Shown here in pieces: positions 1-6,303 of a DNA stretch of 6,303 nucleotides. The notes below the pieces were generated by a model. The model was given only the letters and a program-made list of their open reading frames with translations, was not told the DNA's origin and made no database searches. Location: contig JAHFQG010000023.1 in assembly GCA_023266415.1 (NCBI GenBank), positions 1-6,303 of the forward strand. Direction: 5' to 3'. How positions within the stretch are numbered: position 1 is the stretch's first letter; each line of letters opens with the position of its first letter. Both the position numbers and the translations under genes were made by a program. The stretch comes from Francisellaceae bacterium. GTDB lineage: Bacteria > Pseudomonadota > Gammaproteobacteria > Berkiellales > Berkiellaceae.

Positions 1-2
1 TG

Positions 3-272
3 GTTTTCCCAGACGCCCTTTTAAAGATATTCTTAGAGGCAAATCCCGATATTCGGGCAGAACGACGGTTTTGGCAGTTGAAAGATTTGGGTCAATCTGT
101 TAACCTACAAAGTCTTTTTTTAGAAGTGGTTGCGCGGGATGAACGGGATCGAAATCGGTCTATCTCACCCCTCCAGCCAGCACCCGATGCCATTATTATC
201 GACGCCTCTTTTTTATCCAAAGAAGATGTCTTTCAAAAAGTACTCGGGTACGTCCACGAAAAGGGACTGTGA
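3..272 (+). CDS. cmk: Cytidylate kinase (CMP kinase), C-terminal part, 5' end outside window
   Basis: Cytidylate kinase transfers phosphate from ATP to CMP or dCMP in the cytoplasm, feeding RNA, DNA and phospholipid precursor pools. The frame is open from the left edge (first full codon at position 3) and gives 89 residues before TGA, about 40% of the usual ~227-residue enzyme; the P-loop half is missing. The fragment starts VFPDALLKIFL, the conserved strand leading into the lid. It carries the family signature RDERDRNR at about positions 138-161, whose Arg/Asp residues match the substrate-contacting R181/D185/R188 region of the E. coli enzyme (from memory of the family). The end, with APDAIIIDAS and a closing helix, is also typical. 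An internal TTG at 78 is not a start, since conserved sequence continues upstream of it. It is followed by rpsA after 113 bases, the standard gammaproteobacterial order. Confidence 0.95.
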   Translation, partial: VFPDALLKIFLEANPDIRAERRFWQLKDLGQSVNLQSLFLEVVARDERDRNRSISPLQPAPDAIIIDASFLSKEDVFQKVLGYVHEKGL

Positions 273-275
273 ACT

Positions 276-299
276 GCCTTTTGTCATGCTGGCAAAGGC
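276..299 (+). other. Small hairpin just after cmk, part of the rpsA leader
   Basis: GCCTTT (276-281) can pair with AAAGGC (294-299), leaving a 12-base loop. A competing pairing uses TGTCA (282-286) with TGACA (300-304), so the two are mutually exclusive folds. No T-run follows, so it does not look like an intrinsic terminator. It may be the first structural element of an rpsA leader RNA, or an mRNA 3'-end stabiliser for cmk. The function is inferred. Confidence 0.3.
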
Positions 300-318
300 T
301 GACATCCAGTCTAAAAGG

Positions 319-343
319 GGTTAATCCTTTAGCAGGATTAACC
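319..343 (+). promoter_or_regulatory. Perfect 9-bp hairpin in the rpsA leader, candidate S1 autoregulatory element
   Basis: GGTTAATCC (319-327) and GGATTAACC (335-343) are perfect inverted repeats around a 7-base loop, TTTAGCA. No T-run follows, so termination is unlikely. A second, weaker stem pairs 355-360 with 365-370 (one G-T pair, loop TATC) and ends directly before the weak ribosome-binding sequence at 373-376. In E. coli and other gammaproteobacteria the rpsA leader folds into successive hairpins, and free S1 binds it to repress its own translation. The position and the hairpin-then-weak-SD layout fit that scheme. This assignment rests on analogy, not on a matched motif. Confidence 0.5.
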
Positions 344-385
344 AGTGTTTAACAAGTGCTTATCAGCATTCCAGGATCTATCACT

Positions 386-2068
386 ATGTCAGAAAATTTT
401 GCCGCCCTCTTAAAAGAAAACTTATCCCGTATTCAAGTAAGACCTGGGGCTGTCCTCAATGGACAAGTCTTGGCCATTAACCGTGAGAAAGGGATTGTCG
501 TCCTCAATACCCCCCTGAAGTCAGAAGGGTATATCCGTTTAGAAGAATTTTTGGACGTCAATGGCAACTTAGAAATTGAAGTGGGTGATAGCGTTCCTGT
601 CGCTTTGGAATCCATCGAAGACGGATGGGGTGAAACCCGCCTTTCCCGCGCTAAGGCCAAACGCGCGGCTTCCTGGATTGATCTCGAAAAAGCTTACCAG
701 TCTGGTGCTGCTGTTACTGGGGTGGTACATGGTAAAGTCAAAGGCGGTTTTACGGTGGATATCCATGGGATCCGTGCCTTCTTGCCTGGTTCCCTCATCG
801 ACGCCCGCTCTGGCCGTGATACGGGCATCGAAGAGGGCAAAGAACTCGAATTTAAAGTCATTAAATTGGACCAAAAACGCAACAACGTGGTGGTTTCCCG
901 CCGCTCGGTCATGGACGCAGAAGGCAGCGCAGAGCGCAGTGCTCTGCTTGAAGGTTTAGCAGAAGGTCAAATCGTCACAGGGGCCATTAAAAATCTTACC
1001 GATTATGGCGCCTTCGTTGATTTGGGGGGTATCGATGGCCTATTACATATCACTGACATTGCTTGGAAACGCGTTAAGCACCCCAGCGAAGTTCTCAAAG
1101 TGGGTGAAGAAGTCACTGTTAAAGTACTGCGATTCGATCGTGAAAAAATGCGAGTTTCTTTAGGATTGAAACAATTGGGAGATGATCCGTGGGTTGGTGT
1201 TGCGCGCCGTTACCCCGTTCATACCCGTGTACACGGTAAGGTTACCAATATTGCGGACTATGGCTGCTTCGTAGAGCTTGAAGAAGGCATTGAAGGGCTG
1301 GTTCACGTCTCTGAAATGGATTGGACCAATCGCAACATACACCCCAGCAAAGTTGTTCAGTTAGGCGACGAAGTAGATGTGATGGTGCTGGATATCGATG
1401 AAGAGCGTCGGCGTATTTCCTTAGGTCTCAAACAATGCCTAGACAGTCCTTGGGAGGCTTTCAATAAAGGGCACAATAAAGGGGAACGTATTAAAGGCAA
1501 AATTAAATCTATCACCGATTTTGGGATTTTCATCGGACTCGATGGCGGTATCGATGGCCTAGTCCATTTATCGGATATTTCTTGGAATATGTCTGGTGAA
1601 GAAGCTGTACGCGACTACAAGAAAGGCGATGAAGTGGAAGCCGTGGTATTATCGGTTGATCCGGAACGTGAAAGAATTTCGTTAGGTATCAAACAGTTAG
1701 ATTCCGATCCCTATGCCAGTTACTTGGCCGAACATCCCAAAGGCAGCGTGGTGTCTGGCACCATTCTGGAAGTAGATGCCAAAGGTGCTCGGGTTGATTT
1801 GGGCCAAGGGGTAGAAGGATACCTGAAAGCCTCTGAACTCTCTCGTGATCGCGTCGAAGACGCTCGTACCTTCCTCAAAGAGGGGGCGACCATCGAAGCG
1901 AAGTTTACCAGCATTGATCGCAAAAATCGTATCATCAGTTTGTCCGTCAAGGCCCGCGAAACCCAAGAAGAGGCTCAAGCTATGCGGGATTACTCTAAGC
2001 AAGACGATAATGCCAGTGCCACATTGGGTGACTTATTAAAACAGCATATTAATAAGGACGATGAATAG
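386..2068 (+). CDS. rpsA: 30S ribosomal protein S1
   Basis: S1 binds mRNA on the 30S subunit and helps place structured or weakly Shine-Dalgarno-led messages on the ribosome. The 560-residue product is close to the 557 of E. coli. Six S1/OB-type repeats can be followed at roughly residues 21-87, 106-172, 193-261, 278-348, 365-435 and 452-521. The first two are the divergent ribosome-binding pair, and repeats 3-5 carry the clear RNA-binding pattern ([32 protein letters not shown]). [13 protein letters not shown] and HPSKVV are family hallmarks. ATG 386 is chosen over an in-frame GTG at 356 because MSENFAALL aligns with the usual S1 N-terminus and AGGA (373-376) lies 9 bases upstream; the extra ten residues from 356 look unlike S1 and have no SD. 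The tail ([15 protein letters not shown]) resembles other gammaproteobacterial S1 proteins. It follows cmk, but the next gene is prfC rather than the expected ihfB. Confidence 0.98.
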   Translation: MSENFAALLKENLSRIQVRPGAVLNGQVLAINREKGIVVLNTPLKSEGYIRLEEFLDVNGNLEIEVGDSVPVALESIEDGWGETRLSRAKAKRAASWIDLEKAYQSGAAVTGVVHGKVKGGFTVDIHGIRAFLPGSLIDARSGRDTGIEEGKELEFKVIKLDQKRNNVVVSRRSVMDAEGSAERSALLEGLAEGQIVTGAIKNLTDYGAFVDLGGIDGLLHITDIAWKRVKHPSEVLKVGEEVTVKVLRFDREKMRVSLGLKQLGDDPWVGVARRYPVHTRVHGKVTNIADYGCFVELEEGIEGLVHVSEMDWTNRNIHPSKVVQLGDEVDVMVLDIDEERRRISLGLKQCLDSPWEAFNKGHNKGERIKGKIKSITDFGIFIGLDGGIDGLVHLSDISWNMSGEEAVRDYKKGDEVEAVVLSVDPERERISLGIKQLDSDPYASYLAEHPKGSVVSGTILEVDAKGARVDLGQGVEGYLKASELSRDRVEDARTFLKEGATIEAKFTSIDRKNRIISLSVKARETQEEAQAMRDYSKQDDNASATLGDLLKQHINKDDE

Positions 2069-2098
2069 GCTTTTTTGGGTCTGATCTGCATCAGGGTG

Positions 2099-2130
2099 TC
2101 AGGGGGGCTAGGCTGAAGCCTCGCCCCTGA
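2099..2130 (+). terminator. GC-rich stem-loop after rpsA, possible terminator or attenuator
   Basis: TCAGGGG (2099-2105) pairs perfectly with CCCCTGA (2124-2130). Inside it AGGC (2110-2113) pairs with GCCT (2118-2121) around a TGAA loop. The stem is strong, but the bases after it (GTCTGTTATGGTCCCTTTTA) have no clean T-run, so this is not a textbook intrinsic terminator. A separate T6 run lies at 2071-2076, just after the rpsA stop and before the hairpin. The stem may terminate weakly, attenuate read-through into prfC, or protect the rpsA mRNA 3' end. Confidence 0.45.
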
Positions 2131-2160
2131 GTCTGTTATGGTCCCTTTTATGGTTCCCGC

Positions 2161-2169
2161 GGGGGGGGA
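2161..2169 (+). promoter_or_regulatory. Ribosome-binding site of prfC built on a run of eight G
   Basis: Eight consecutive G followed by A (2161-2169) end 8 bases before the GTG start of prfC, so the GGGGA end can serve as the Shine-Dalgarno sequence. It is the only SD-like stretch before this start and therefore supports GTG 2178. CCC at 2156-2158 and at 2143-2145 could pair with the G-run and partly hide it. The homopolymer may be a slippage site; see the findings. Confidence 0.6.
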
Positions 2170-2177
2170 TAGTTAAT

Positions 2178-3752
2178 GTGACAACAAATCTCCTTCAAAA
2201 ACGCCGCACCTTCGCCATTATCTCTCATCCGGATGCCGGTAAAACCACCATCACTGAAAAGTTATTGTTATTCGGAGGCGCTATTCAGCTGGCTGGGACG
2301 GTCAAAGGGCGCAAAGCCGATCGCCACGCCACCTCCGACTGGATGGAATTGGAAAAACAGCGGGGGATATCCGTTACCACATCTGTGATGCAATTTCCCT
2401 ATCAAGATTGCATCATCAATTTATTGGATACGCCAGGTCATGAAGATTTCTCAGAAGATACTTACCGTACTTTAACGGCTGTTGATGCGGCTCTGATGGT
2501 TATTGACGCGGTGAAAGGGGTAGAAGAGCGTACCATTAAGCTGATGGAAGTATGTCGGTTACGTAACACTCCTATTATTACGTTTATCAACAAATTAGAC
2601 CGAGAAGGGCGAGAGCCCATTGATTTGTTGGATGATATTGAACGTATTTTGAACATTCGGGCAACCCCGATGACGTGGCCCATTGGGATGGGGAAGCGTT
2701 TTAAAGGGGTATACCATATTGCAGCGCAAGAGCTGCATTTGTTTAACAGTACCAAAGGGCATATCAAGCAGGATGTTGAACAGTTGTCTGGATTGGATGA
2801 ACCTGCGTTGGTGGCACGTTTTGGTGACGTGATGCAAGAAACGTTAGACACATTGCATTTGGTGCAAGGCACAACGGAGCCATTTGAAAAAGAAGCATTT
2901 TTGGCGGGCAAAACGACTCCGGTTTATTTTGGATCTGCCTTGAATAATTTTGGGGTTCAACAAATTTTAGATGCGTTGGTGGCGTATGCTCCCAGCCCTT
3001 TGCCCCGTGAGACCCTCACTCGTATGGTGGCTGCCACTGAGCCGGCTTTTACAGGGTTTGTATTTAAAATACAGGCCAACATGGATGCCCATCATCGAGA
3101 TAGGGTAGCCTTTTTACGAATTTGTTCTGGGAAGTACATCAAAGGGAAGAAAGTATATCATGTGCGGCTAAAACGAGAGGTGGTTATCCCCAATGCACTG
3201 ACTTTTATGGCAGGAGAGCGTACGTTGGTTGAAGAAGCTTATCCGGGGGATATTATTGGCCTGCACAATCATGGGACCATCCAGGTGGGGGACACCTTTA
3301 CAGAAGGGGAGTCTCTTCAGTTTACGGGTATACCGCATTTTGCCCCTGAGCTGTTTAAAGCGGTTCGGCCCAAAGATCCCTTGAAAATGAAAGCCTTGCA
3401 GAAAGGGCTCGACCAGCTTTCTGAGGAAGGCGCCACACAAGTATTTCGGCCGCTCAATAGCAATCAAATCATTTTAGGAGCGGTGGGGGTATTACAGTTC
3501 GATGTGGTGGCCTATCGACTTCAAGCAGAGTATAAAGTAGAATGTGTTTTTGATGTTATTGCGTGCTCATTGGCGCGTTGGGTATCGGGTAATTTCAAGA
3601 AATTGGAAGAATTTCGAAGGAAGTGTGTTGATTACCTAGCTTTAGACAGCTCTGGTGCATTAACTTATCTTGCCCCCAGCCGAGTGAATATGAAACTCAC
3701 CGAAGAACGATGGCCAGACATCGTTTTTAGCCCGACACGCGAGATAACATAG
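2178..3752 (+). CDS. prfC: Peptide chain release factor 3 (RF3), class II GTPase
   Basis: RF3 is a cytoplasmic translational GTPase that recycles RF1/RF2 from the ribosome after peptide release and contributes to post-peptidyl-transfer quality control. The 524 residues match the usual full length (529 in E. coli). GTPase motifs are intact: G1 SHPDAGKT (16-23), the RF3-type switch I region [16 protein letters not shown] (50-65), G3 DTPGHEDF (84-91), G4 NKLD (138-141) and G5 SALN (253-256). The EF-G/EF-Tu-like domain II follows from about residue 290, and domain III ends in [10 protein letters not shown] and [18 protein letters not shown] together with [12 protein letters not shown] separates RF3 from EF-G, LepA and TypA. 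GTG 2178 is chosen because [21 protein letters not shown] starts where the family starts, and the next in-frame ATG would remove G1. It lies 109 bases after rpsA and 24 bases before a tRNA gene. Its location between rpsA and lapA is unusual. Confidence 0.97.
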   Translation: MTTNLLQKRRTFAIISHPDAGKTTITEKLLLFGGAIQLAGTVKGRKADRHATSDWMELEKQRGISVTTSVMQFPYQDCIINLLDTPGHEDFSEDTYRTLTAVDAALMVIDAVKGVEERTIKLMEVCRLRNTPIITFINKLDREGREPIDLLDDIERILNIRATPMTWPIGMGKRFKGVYHIAAQELHLFNSTKGHIKQDVEQLSGLDEPALVARFGDVMQETLDTLHLVQGTTEPFEKEAFLAGKTTPVYFGSALNNFGVQQILDALVAYAPSPLPRETLTRMVAATEPAFTGFVFKIQANMDAHHRDRVAFLRICSGKYIKGKKVYHVRLKREVVIPNALTFMAGERTLVEEAYPGDIIGLHNHGTIQVGDTFTEGESLQFTGIPHFAPELFKAVRPKDPLKMKALQKGLDQLSEEGATQVFRPLNSNQIILGAVGVLQFDVVAYRLQAEYKVECVFDVIACSLARWVSGNFKKLEEFRRKCVDYLALDSSGALTYLAPSRVNMKLTEERWPDIVFSPTREIT

Positions 3753-3776
3753 CCACAGCAGAGAATGCTCGGATAA

Positions 3777-3852
3777 GCGGGAATAGCTCAGTTGGTAGAG
3801 CATTGGCTTCCCAAGCCAAATGTCGCGAGTTCGAACCTCGTTTCCCGCTCCA
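3777..3852 (+). tRNA. tRNA-Gly, anticodon CCC, CCA end encoded
   Basis: The cloverleaf can be drawn in full. The acceptor stem is GCGGGAA (3777-3783) with TTCCCGC (3842-3848), the D arm is GCTC...GAGC, and the anticodon stem TTGGC/GCCAA encloses the loop TTCCCAA with anticodon CCC. The T arm is GCGAG-TTCGAAC-CTCGT with one G-T pair, followed by discriminator T and encoded CCA (3850-3852). The total is 76 nt. Anticodon CCC reads the glycine codon GGG; discriminator U and the TTCCCAA loop match the E. coli glyU type. GGG codons are frequent in the neighbouring rpsA and prfC genes. No clear promoter was seen in the 24 bases after prfC, so it may be co-transcribed with prfC or use a promoter inside that gene's end. 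A T6 run follows immediately. Confidence 0.97.
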
Positions 3853-3875
3853 TTTTTTATAAAAAAGAGATCTCT
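3853..3875. repeat. Two adjoining palindromes directly after the tRNA gene
   Basis: TTTTTTATAAAAAA (3853-3866) is a self-complementary 14-mer, and AGAGATCTCT (3866-3875) is a perfect 10-base palindrome sharing its first A. The T6 run starts at the base after CCA and could supply the U-tract for ending or trimming the tRNA transcript, but no separate GC stem precedes it. Both may be chance in an A/T-rich trailer. Confidence 0.35.
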
Positions 3876-3884
3876 CGCCCCTCA

Positions 3885-3913
3885 TTCCCGCCCAACACTT
3901 TCTTTGCTAGAAT
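3885..3913 (+). promoter_or_regulatory. Candidate sigma-70 promoter for lapA-lapB with extended -10
   Basis: TAGAAT (3908-3913) matches the -10 consensus at five of six positions and is preceded by TGC (3905-3907), forming an extended -10 (TGn). Seventeen bases upstream, TTCCCG (3885-3890) is a poor -35 with about three matches, which an extended -10 can tolerate. Transcription would start near 3920, giving a leader of about 24 bases before lapA. It lies downstream of the tRNA gene, so lapAB can be expressed independently of rpsA and prfC. Confidence 0.5.
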
Positions 3914-3943
3914 GACTTAGATAGCGGATGAAGGGGGATCCCA

Positions 3944-4213
3944 ATGATACGTTTTCTGATGCTGATACTGCTCATGGCAGGCCTTTTCGCCTGTATCGTC
4001 TTAGCTTTTTTAAACACCACAACAGTGACAGTCCATTATGGCATCGGATATACCGAGAAACCACTGGCTGTTCTGATTTTTTGGGCAGTGGCCATGGGCA
4101 TATTCATCAGTATCCTCCTATTAGGTATACCACTCATTCAAAGCAAGCTGGCTTACTTTAGATTGAATCGACGGTGTCGAAAATTAGAAGTTCAACTGTT
4201 AGAAAAAGGGTAA
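3944..4213 (+). CDS. lapA: LapA, small inner-membrane protein of lipopolysaccharide regulation
   Basis: LapA (formerly YciS) works with LapB at the inner membrane in the balance between lipopolysaccharide and phospholipid synthesis. The 89-residue product is the expected size (about 100). It has two hydrophobic segments, roughly residues 3-23 and 41-62. A short loop between them has the family pattern LNTTTVTVHYG, and a basic stretch with a short helix (RLNRRCRKLEVQLLEKG) closes the protein. ATG 3944 is preceded by a strong SD, AAGGGGGA (3931-3938). LapB starts 4 bases after the stop. An overlapping frame starting at 3928 is a shadow, because only this frame has the membrane topology and the lapB neighbour. 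Confidence 0.9.
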   Translation: MIRFLMLILLMAGLFACIVLAFLNTTTVTVHYGIGYTEKPLAVLIFWAVAMGIFISILLLGIPLIQSKLAYFRLNRRCRKLEVQLLEKG

Positions 4214-4217
4214 TGCC

Positions 4218-5378
4218 GTGTGGGAATTGGTTTTTTTGCTACTCCCGGTGGCCGCCTACTCAGGATGGGTAGCCGGTAAAAGGCATCTTCGTTCGCAACA
4301 TAAGTTACCGTTGTCACGCGATTACTATCGCGGACTCAATTATTTACTCAACGAACAACCCGATAAAGCCATGGACGCGTTCACCAAAATGTTGGATGTC
4401 TCCCCCGATTCCGTTGAAACCACATTAGCCTTGGGCAGCTTGTTTCGTCGAAAGGGGGAAGTGGAGCGAGCCATTGGGATCCACCAGAGTCTCATTGACC
4501 GACCCAATCTAACCCTTGACCAACGAGGTTTGTCGTTATTGGAGCTGGGTCAAGATTACTTATGTGCTGGCGTGTATGATCGAGCTGAAAATTTGTTTTA
4601 TGAGCTTTCTCGCTTAGGGGGCGAACCCGGTGAAAAAAGCCAAAAACATTTGCTGCATATCTTTGAACGTGAAAAAGATTGGGATAAAGCCATCCAAACA
4701 GCTAAGTCGTATCAAGCTTCTTCGATGGAGTTTATGGGCCCTCAAATCGCTCAATATTATTGCGAAAAAGCGGTATTATCTTATGCTCAAAAAGATGTTA
4801 AAAACGCCTTGAAATTTTTAAAAAACGCCCTCTATCATGATCACGCTTGTGTGCGGGCCAGTATTTTACAAGGGGAGTTCGACTTAGACCATGGTCGATA
4901 TCGTTCTGCCATGAAGGCCTTTAAACGGGTAGAACAACAAGATATCACTTTTATGCCCGAAGTCATGGGCCGTATTGTCCACATTCATGATATTTTGGGC
5001 TTGCAAGGTGCCTTAGAGCAATACTTTGCCCATTTGCTTCGTACCCGCCCCTGCGTGACCACTATTTTGGCCTACGCCAAGCATATTGAAAAGAAATTTA
5101 ATGCAGAAGAGGCGGCTCGTTTTATGTCAGAATACTTAAAACAATATCCTTCCATCCGAGGCATTGCCTATTTAATACAATTTCATTTAAAGCGCTTGTC
5201 CGGCCATGCTCGAGAAGAGTTAGGCCTATTACAAACTTTGTTTGAGAAAATCCTCACCCAAAAACCCATCTACCAATGTCAACAATGTGGCTTTTCTTTA
5301 AAAGCCCTTCATTGGCAGTGTCCTAGCTGCCAACAATGGTCGAAAGTAAAATCTATTCAAGGGGTAGAAGGCGAATAA
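4218..5378 (+). CDS. lapB: LapB, lipopolysaccharide assembly protein with TPR repeats and rubredoxin-type zinc motif
   Basis: LapB (YciM) sits on the cytoplasmic face of the inner membrane and promotes FtsH-dependent degradation of LpxC, limiting lipid A synthesis. The 386 residues compare with 389 in E. coli. An N-terminal membrane anchor (WELVFLLLPVAAYSGWVAG, residues 2-20) precedes the family segment LSRDYYRGLNYLL and a run of TPR helices to about residue 345, with LGSLFRRKGEVERAIGIHQSL especially conserved. The C-terminal metal site is complete: Cys354-x2-Cys357 and Cys368-x2-Cys371, followed by WSKVKSIQG. GTG 4218 is chosen because it gives the exact family start and has AAAGGG (4205-4210) overlapping the end of lapA, which implies translational coupling. 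pyrF often follows lapB in gammaproteobacteria; here a gene on the opposite strand converges instead. Confidence 0.97.
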   Translation: MWELVFLLLPVAAYSGWVAGKRHLRSQHKLPLSRDYYRGLNYLLNEQPDKAMDAFTKMLDVSPDSVETTLALGSLFRRKGEVERAIGIHQSLIDRPNLTLDQRGLSLLELGQDYLCAGVYDRAENLFYELSRLGGEPGEKSQKHLLHIFEREKDWDKAIQTAKSYQASSMEFMGPQIAQYYCEKAVLSYAQKDVKNALKFLKNALYHDHACVRASILQGEFDLDHGRYRSAMKAFKRVEQQDITFMPEVMGRIVHIHDILGLQGALEQYFAHLLRTRPCVTTILAYAKHIEKKFNAEEAARFMSEYLKQYPSIRGIAYLIQFHLKRLSGHAREELGLLQTLFEKILTQKPIYQCQQCGFSLKALHWQCPSCQQWSKVKSIQGVEGE

Positions 5379-5382
5379 AACA

Positions 5383-5420
5383 CCTCACGGGCGAGGCACG
5401 CCTTGTCTCTACTTTTTTTT
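5383..5420. terminator. Weak bidirectional terminator candidate between lapB and the convergent gene
   Basis: For + strand transcripts, CGAGG (5392-5396) pairs with CCTTG (5401-5405, one G-T pair) around CACG, and a T8 run follows at 5413-5420 after seven more bases. For - strand transcripts, CCTC/GAGG (5396-5383) form a 4-bp stem followed by TGTTTT. Both stems are short, so the call rests mostly on the convergent arrangement and the T-runs. The T8 run lies inside the last codons of the - strand gene, where it encodes the Lys-Lys-Lys end. Confidence 0.35.
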
Positions 5421-6303
5421 GCAGAGCTTTTGGGCTTTTCTCGATAACAATTGGTCCTTTTTTTGTTGTGAGTAAGGCAAATGCATTATGTTTTCTCTAA
5501 AAACAACACTGGCAATGTTAAACGCGGAATTTTTCTTTTCATCTTGTTCTGAGCTTTTTTCAGCTTGTAATTTTTTTTGAATTTTAAAGGCTTGTGGTAA
5601 CGCATACATTAAAAAGGTAAATGCACCAGTTATTAACCCTACCAGACCAGAAATGGTCATTTTTAACCATTCAGGGATATCTGGCTTAACAGGTTTCATG
5701 GTGATGGGTAAATCATGCACAAGTTGTATATTACCATCCTTTTGTATATTGTCCTCCTCTGTTTTTAGTGTCAAATTCTTATCGTTAATAACTTGCTCCC
5801 AATCCCGCATGCCTTGTGGGGGTAGATATTTTTGTGTCTTTTTATCGTATTGTCCTTTTACTCCCGTTAGGGTATAGCAGATAGCGCTGGCGGCAGCAGA
5901 TGCCCCATCGTCGGTAGAGCGGTTGTTGTTGTTCCAAAAGTCGTTGCCAGGCCACGAAATGTGATCCCAAGCAACGGCCTTAACTAAAGTATACTTCCCT
6001 TCAGGGAGCTTCAATTGTTTGGCATAAACTTCCGGTTTTTCTAATAAAGGTAACTTTCCAGTTTTGTGGGGAATGGGTTTTTTATAGACTTTTTCTTCCG
6101 TGTAATTTGAATAAATTCCAGCAATGTTCGGAAAAGCAGCTCCGTGTTTTTCAATGATTTTTTGTAAAGTGGCCTGAAATTTGTCTGAAATGATGTCCGA
6201 AAATTGTCCAGAAAATGCACCACATCCAATTTCAGGCACGGTGACAATGGTTTTCGTTTTTAACCTATTCGAATAACTTAAAAGCGAAAGCAAACGTTGT
6301 TCC
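5409..6303 (-). CDS. Uncharacterised protein with macro-domain-like region and one membrane segment, N-terminus outside window
   Basis: The frame is open to the right edge (reading EQRLLSLL...), so at least 297 residues are present and the true start is missing; the TTG at 6293 is probably internal. Numbering from that TTG, TIVTVPEIGCGAFSGQF (15-31) resembles the glycine-rich nucleotide-binding loop of macro-domain or PARG-like ADP-ribose-binding proteins. The later segment AWDHISWPGNDFW (108-120), then STDDGASAAA (126-135), then TGVKGQYD and KYLPP, recalls bacterial macro-like families from memory. I could not verify this. One membrane segment follows at about 211-233 (MTISGLVGLITGAFTFLMYALP), then a charged tail of about 60 residues ending SRKAQKLCKKK. 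A plausible reading is a membrane-anchored ADP-ribose-related protein or a secreted effector. Composition is more A/T-rich than the neighbours, consistent with transfer. It converges on lapB. Confidence 0.7.
   Translation of the reverse strand, partial: EQRLLSLLSYSNRLKTKTIVTVPEIGCGAFSGQFSDIISDKFQATLQKIIEKHGAAFPNIAGIYSNYTEEKVYKKPIPHKTGKLPLLEKPEVYAKQLKLPEGKYTLVKAVAWDHISWPGNDFWNNNNRSTDDGASAAASAICYTLTGVKGQYDKKTQKYLPPQGMRDWEQVINDKNLTLKTEEDNIQKDGNIQLVHDLPITMKPVKPDIPEWLKMTISGLVGLITGAFTFLMYALPQAFKIQKKLQAEKSSEQDEKKNSAFNIASVVFRENIMHLPYSQQKKDQLLSRKAQKLCKKK

Noticed and set aside
281..315. Possible promoter TTGTCA (281-286) with TCTAAA (310-315) before rpsA
   Set aside because: The spacing is 23 bases, far from the usual 16-18, and the -10 match is only moderate, so I do not call it.
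356..385. In-frame GTG start extending rpsA by ten residues
   Set aside because: The extra residues do not resemble any S1 N-terminus, no SD precedes 356, and the start would lie inside the second leader stem.
569..959. Open frames of about 100-127 residues on both strands within rpsA
   Set aside because: They overlap conserved S1 coding sequence and have no plausible product.
1028..1561. Exact 15-base repeat GGTATCGATGGCCTA at 1028-1042 and 1547-1561
   Set aside because: Both copies encode the same GIDGL motif in S1 repeats 3 and 5, so it reflects domain duplication in the protein rather than a mobile or regulatory repeat.
2462..2911. 149-residue open frame on the - strand inside prfC
   Set aside because: It is antisense to a fully conserved RF3 coding sequence, and its product shows no recognisable domain and is serine/asparagine-rich as expected of a shadow frame.
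3777..3875. The tRNA 3' end as an integration (att) site
   Set aside because: No repeat of the tRNA 3' end was seen elsewhere in the window and no integrase is present.
5653..5877. 74-residue + strand frame opposite the unknown gene
   Set aside because: It is antisense to the longer coherent - strand frame, with no SD and no recognisable product.

Overview
The window is a chromosomal segment from a gammaproteobacterium. The main clue is a partly preserved cmk - rpsA - (ihfB) - lapA - lapB neighbourhood, the arrangement known from Escherichia coli and many relatives. All four remaining members read as close gammaproteobacterial homologues: the cytidylate kinase C-terminus, a six-domain ribosomal protein S1, LapA, and LapB with its rubredoxin-type zinc motif. 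An intracellular or Legionellales-like lineage is possible because of the last gene, but this is only inference and no species can be named.

Layout on the + strand: positions 1-272 are the end of cmk. Positions 273-385 are a leader with a perfect 9-bp hairpin in front of rpsA (386-2068). Positions 2069-2177 hold a GC-rich hairpin and an 8-G ribosome-binding tract. Then come prfC, peptide-release factor RF3 (2178-3752), a tRNA-Gly(CCC) gene with encoded CCA (3777-3852), a candidate extended -10 promoter (3885-3913), and the tightly coupled pair lapA (3944-4213) and lapB (4218-5378). On the - strand, a gene of unknown function enters from the right edge and ends at 5409, converging on lapB with a 30-bp gap. 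It is visibly more A/T-rich.

Most of the window is translation machinery (S1, RF3, tRNA-Gly), with nucleotide supply (Cmk) before it and envelope homeostasis (LapA/LapB, control of lipopolysaccharide synthesis) after it. The unusual points are two. ihfB is not where it normally lies between rpsA and lapA, and prfC plus a tRNA gene occupy that interval instead. The convergent gene encodes what looks like a macro-domain-like N-terminal region followed by one membrane segment and a lysine-rich tail, and is the best candidate for something undescribed. No insertion sequence, CRISPR array, rRNA or obvious pseudogene was seen.
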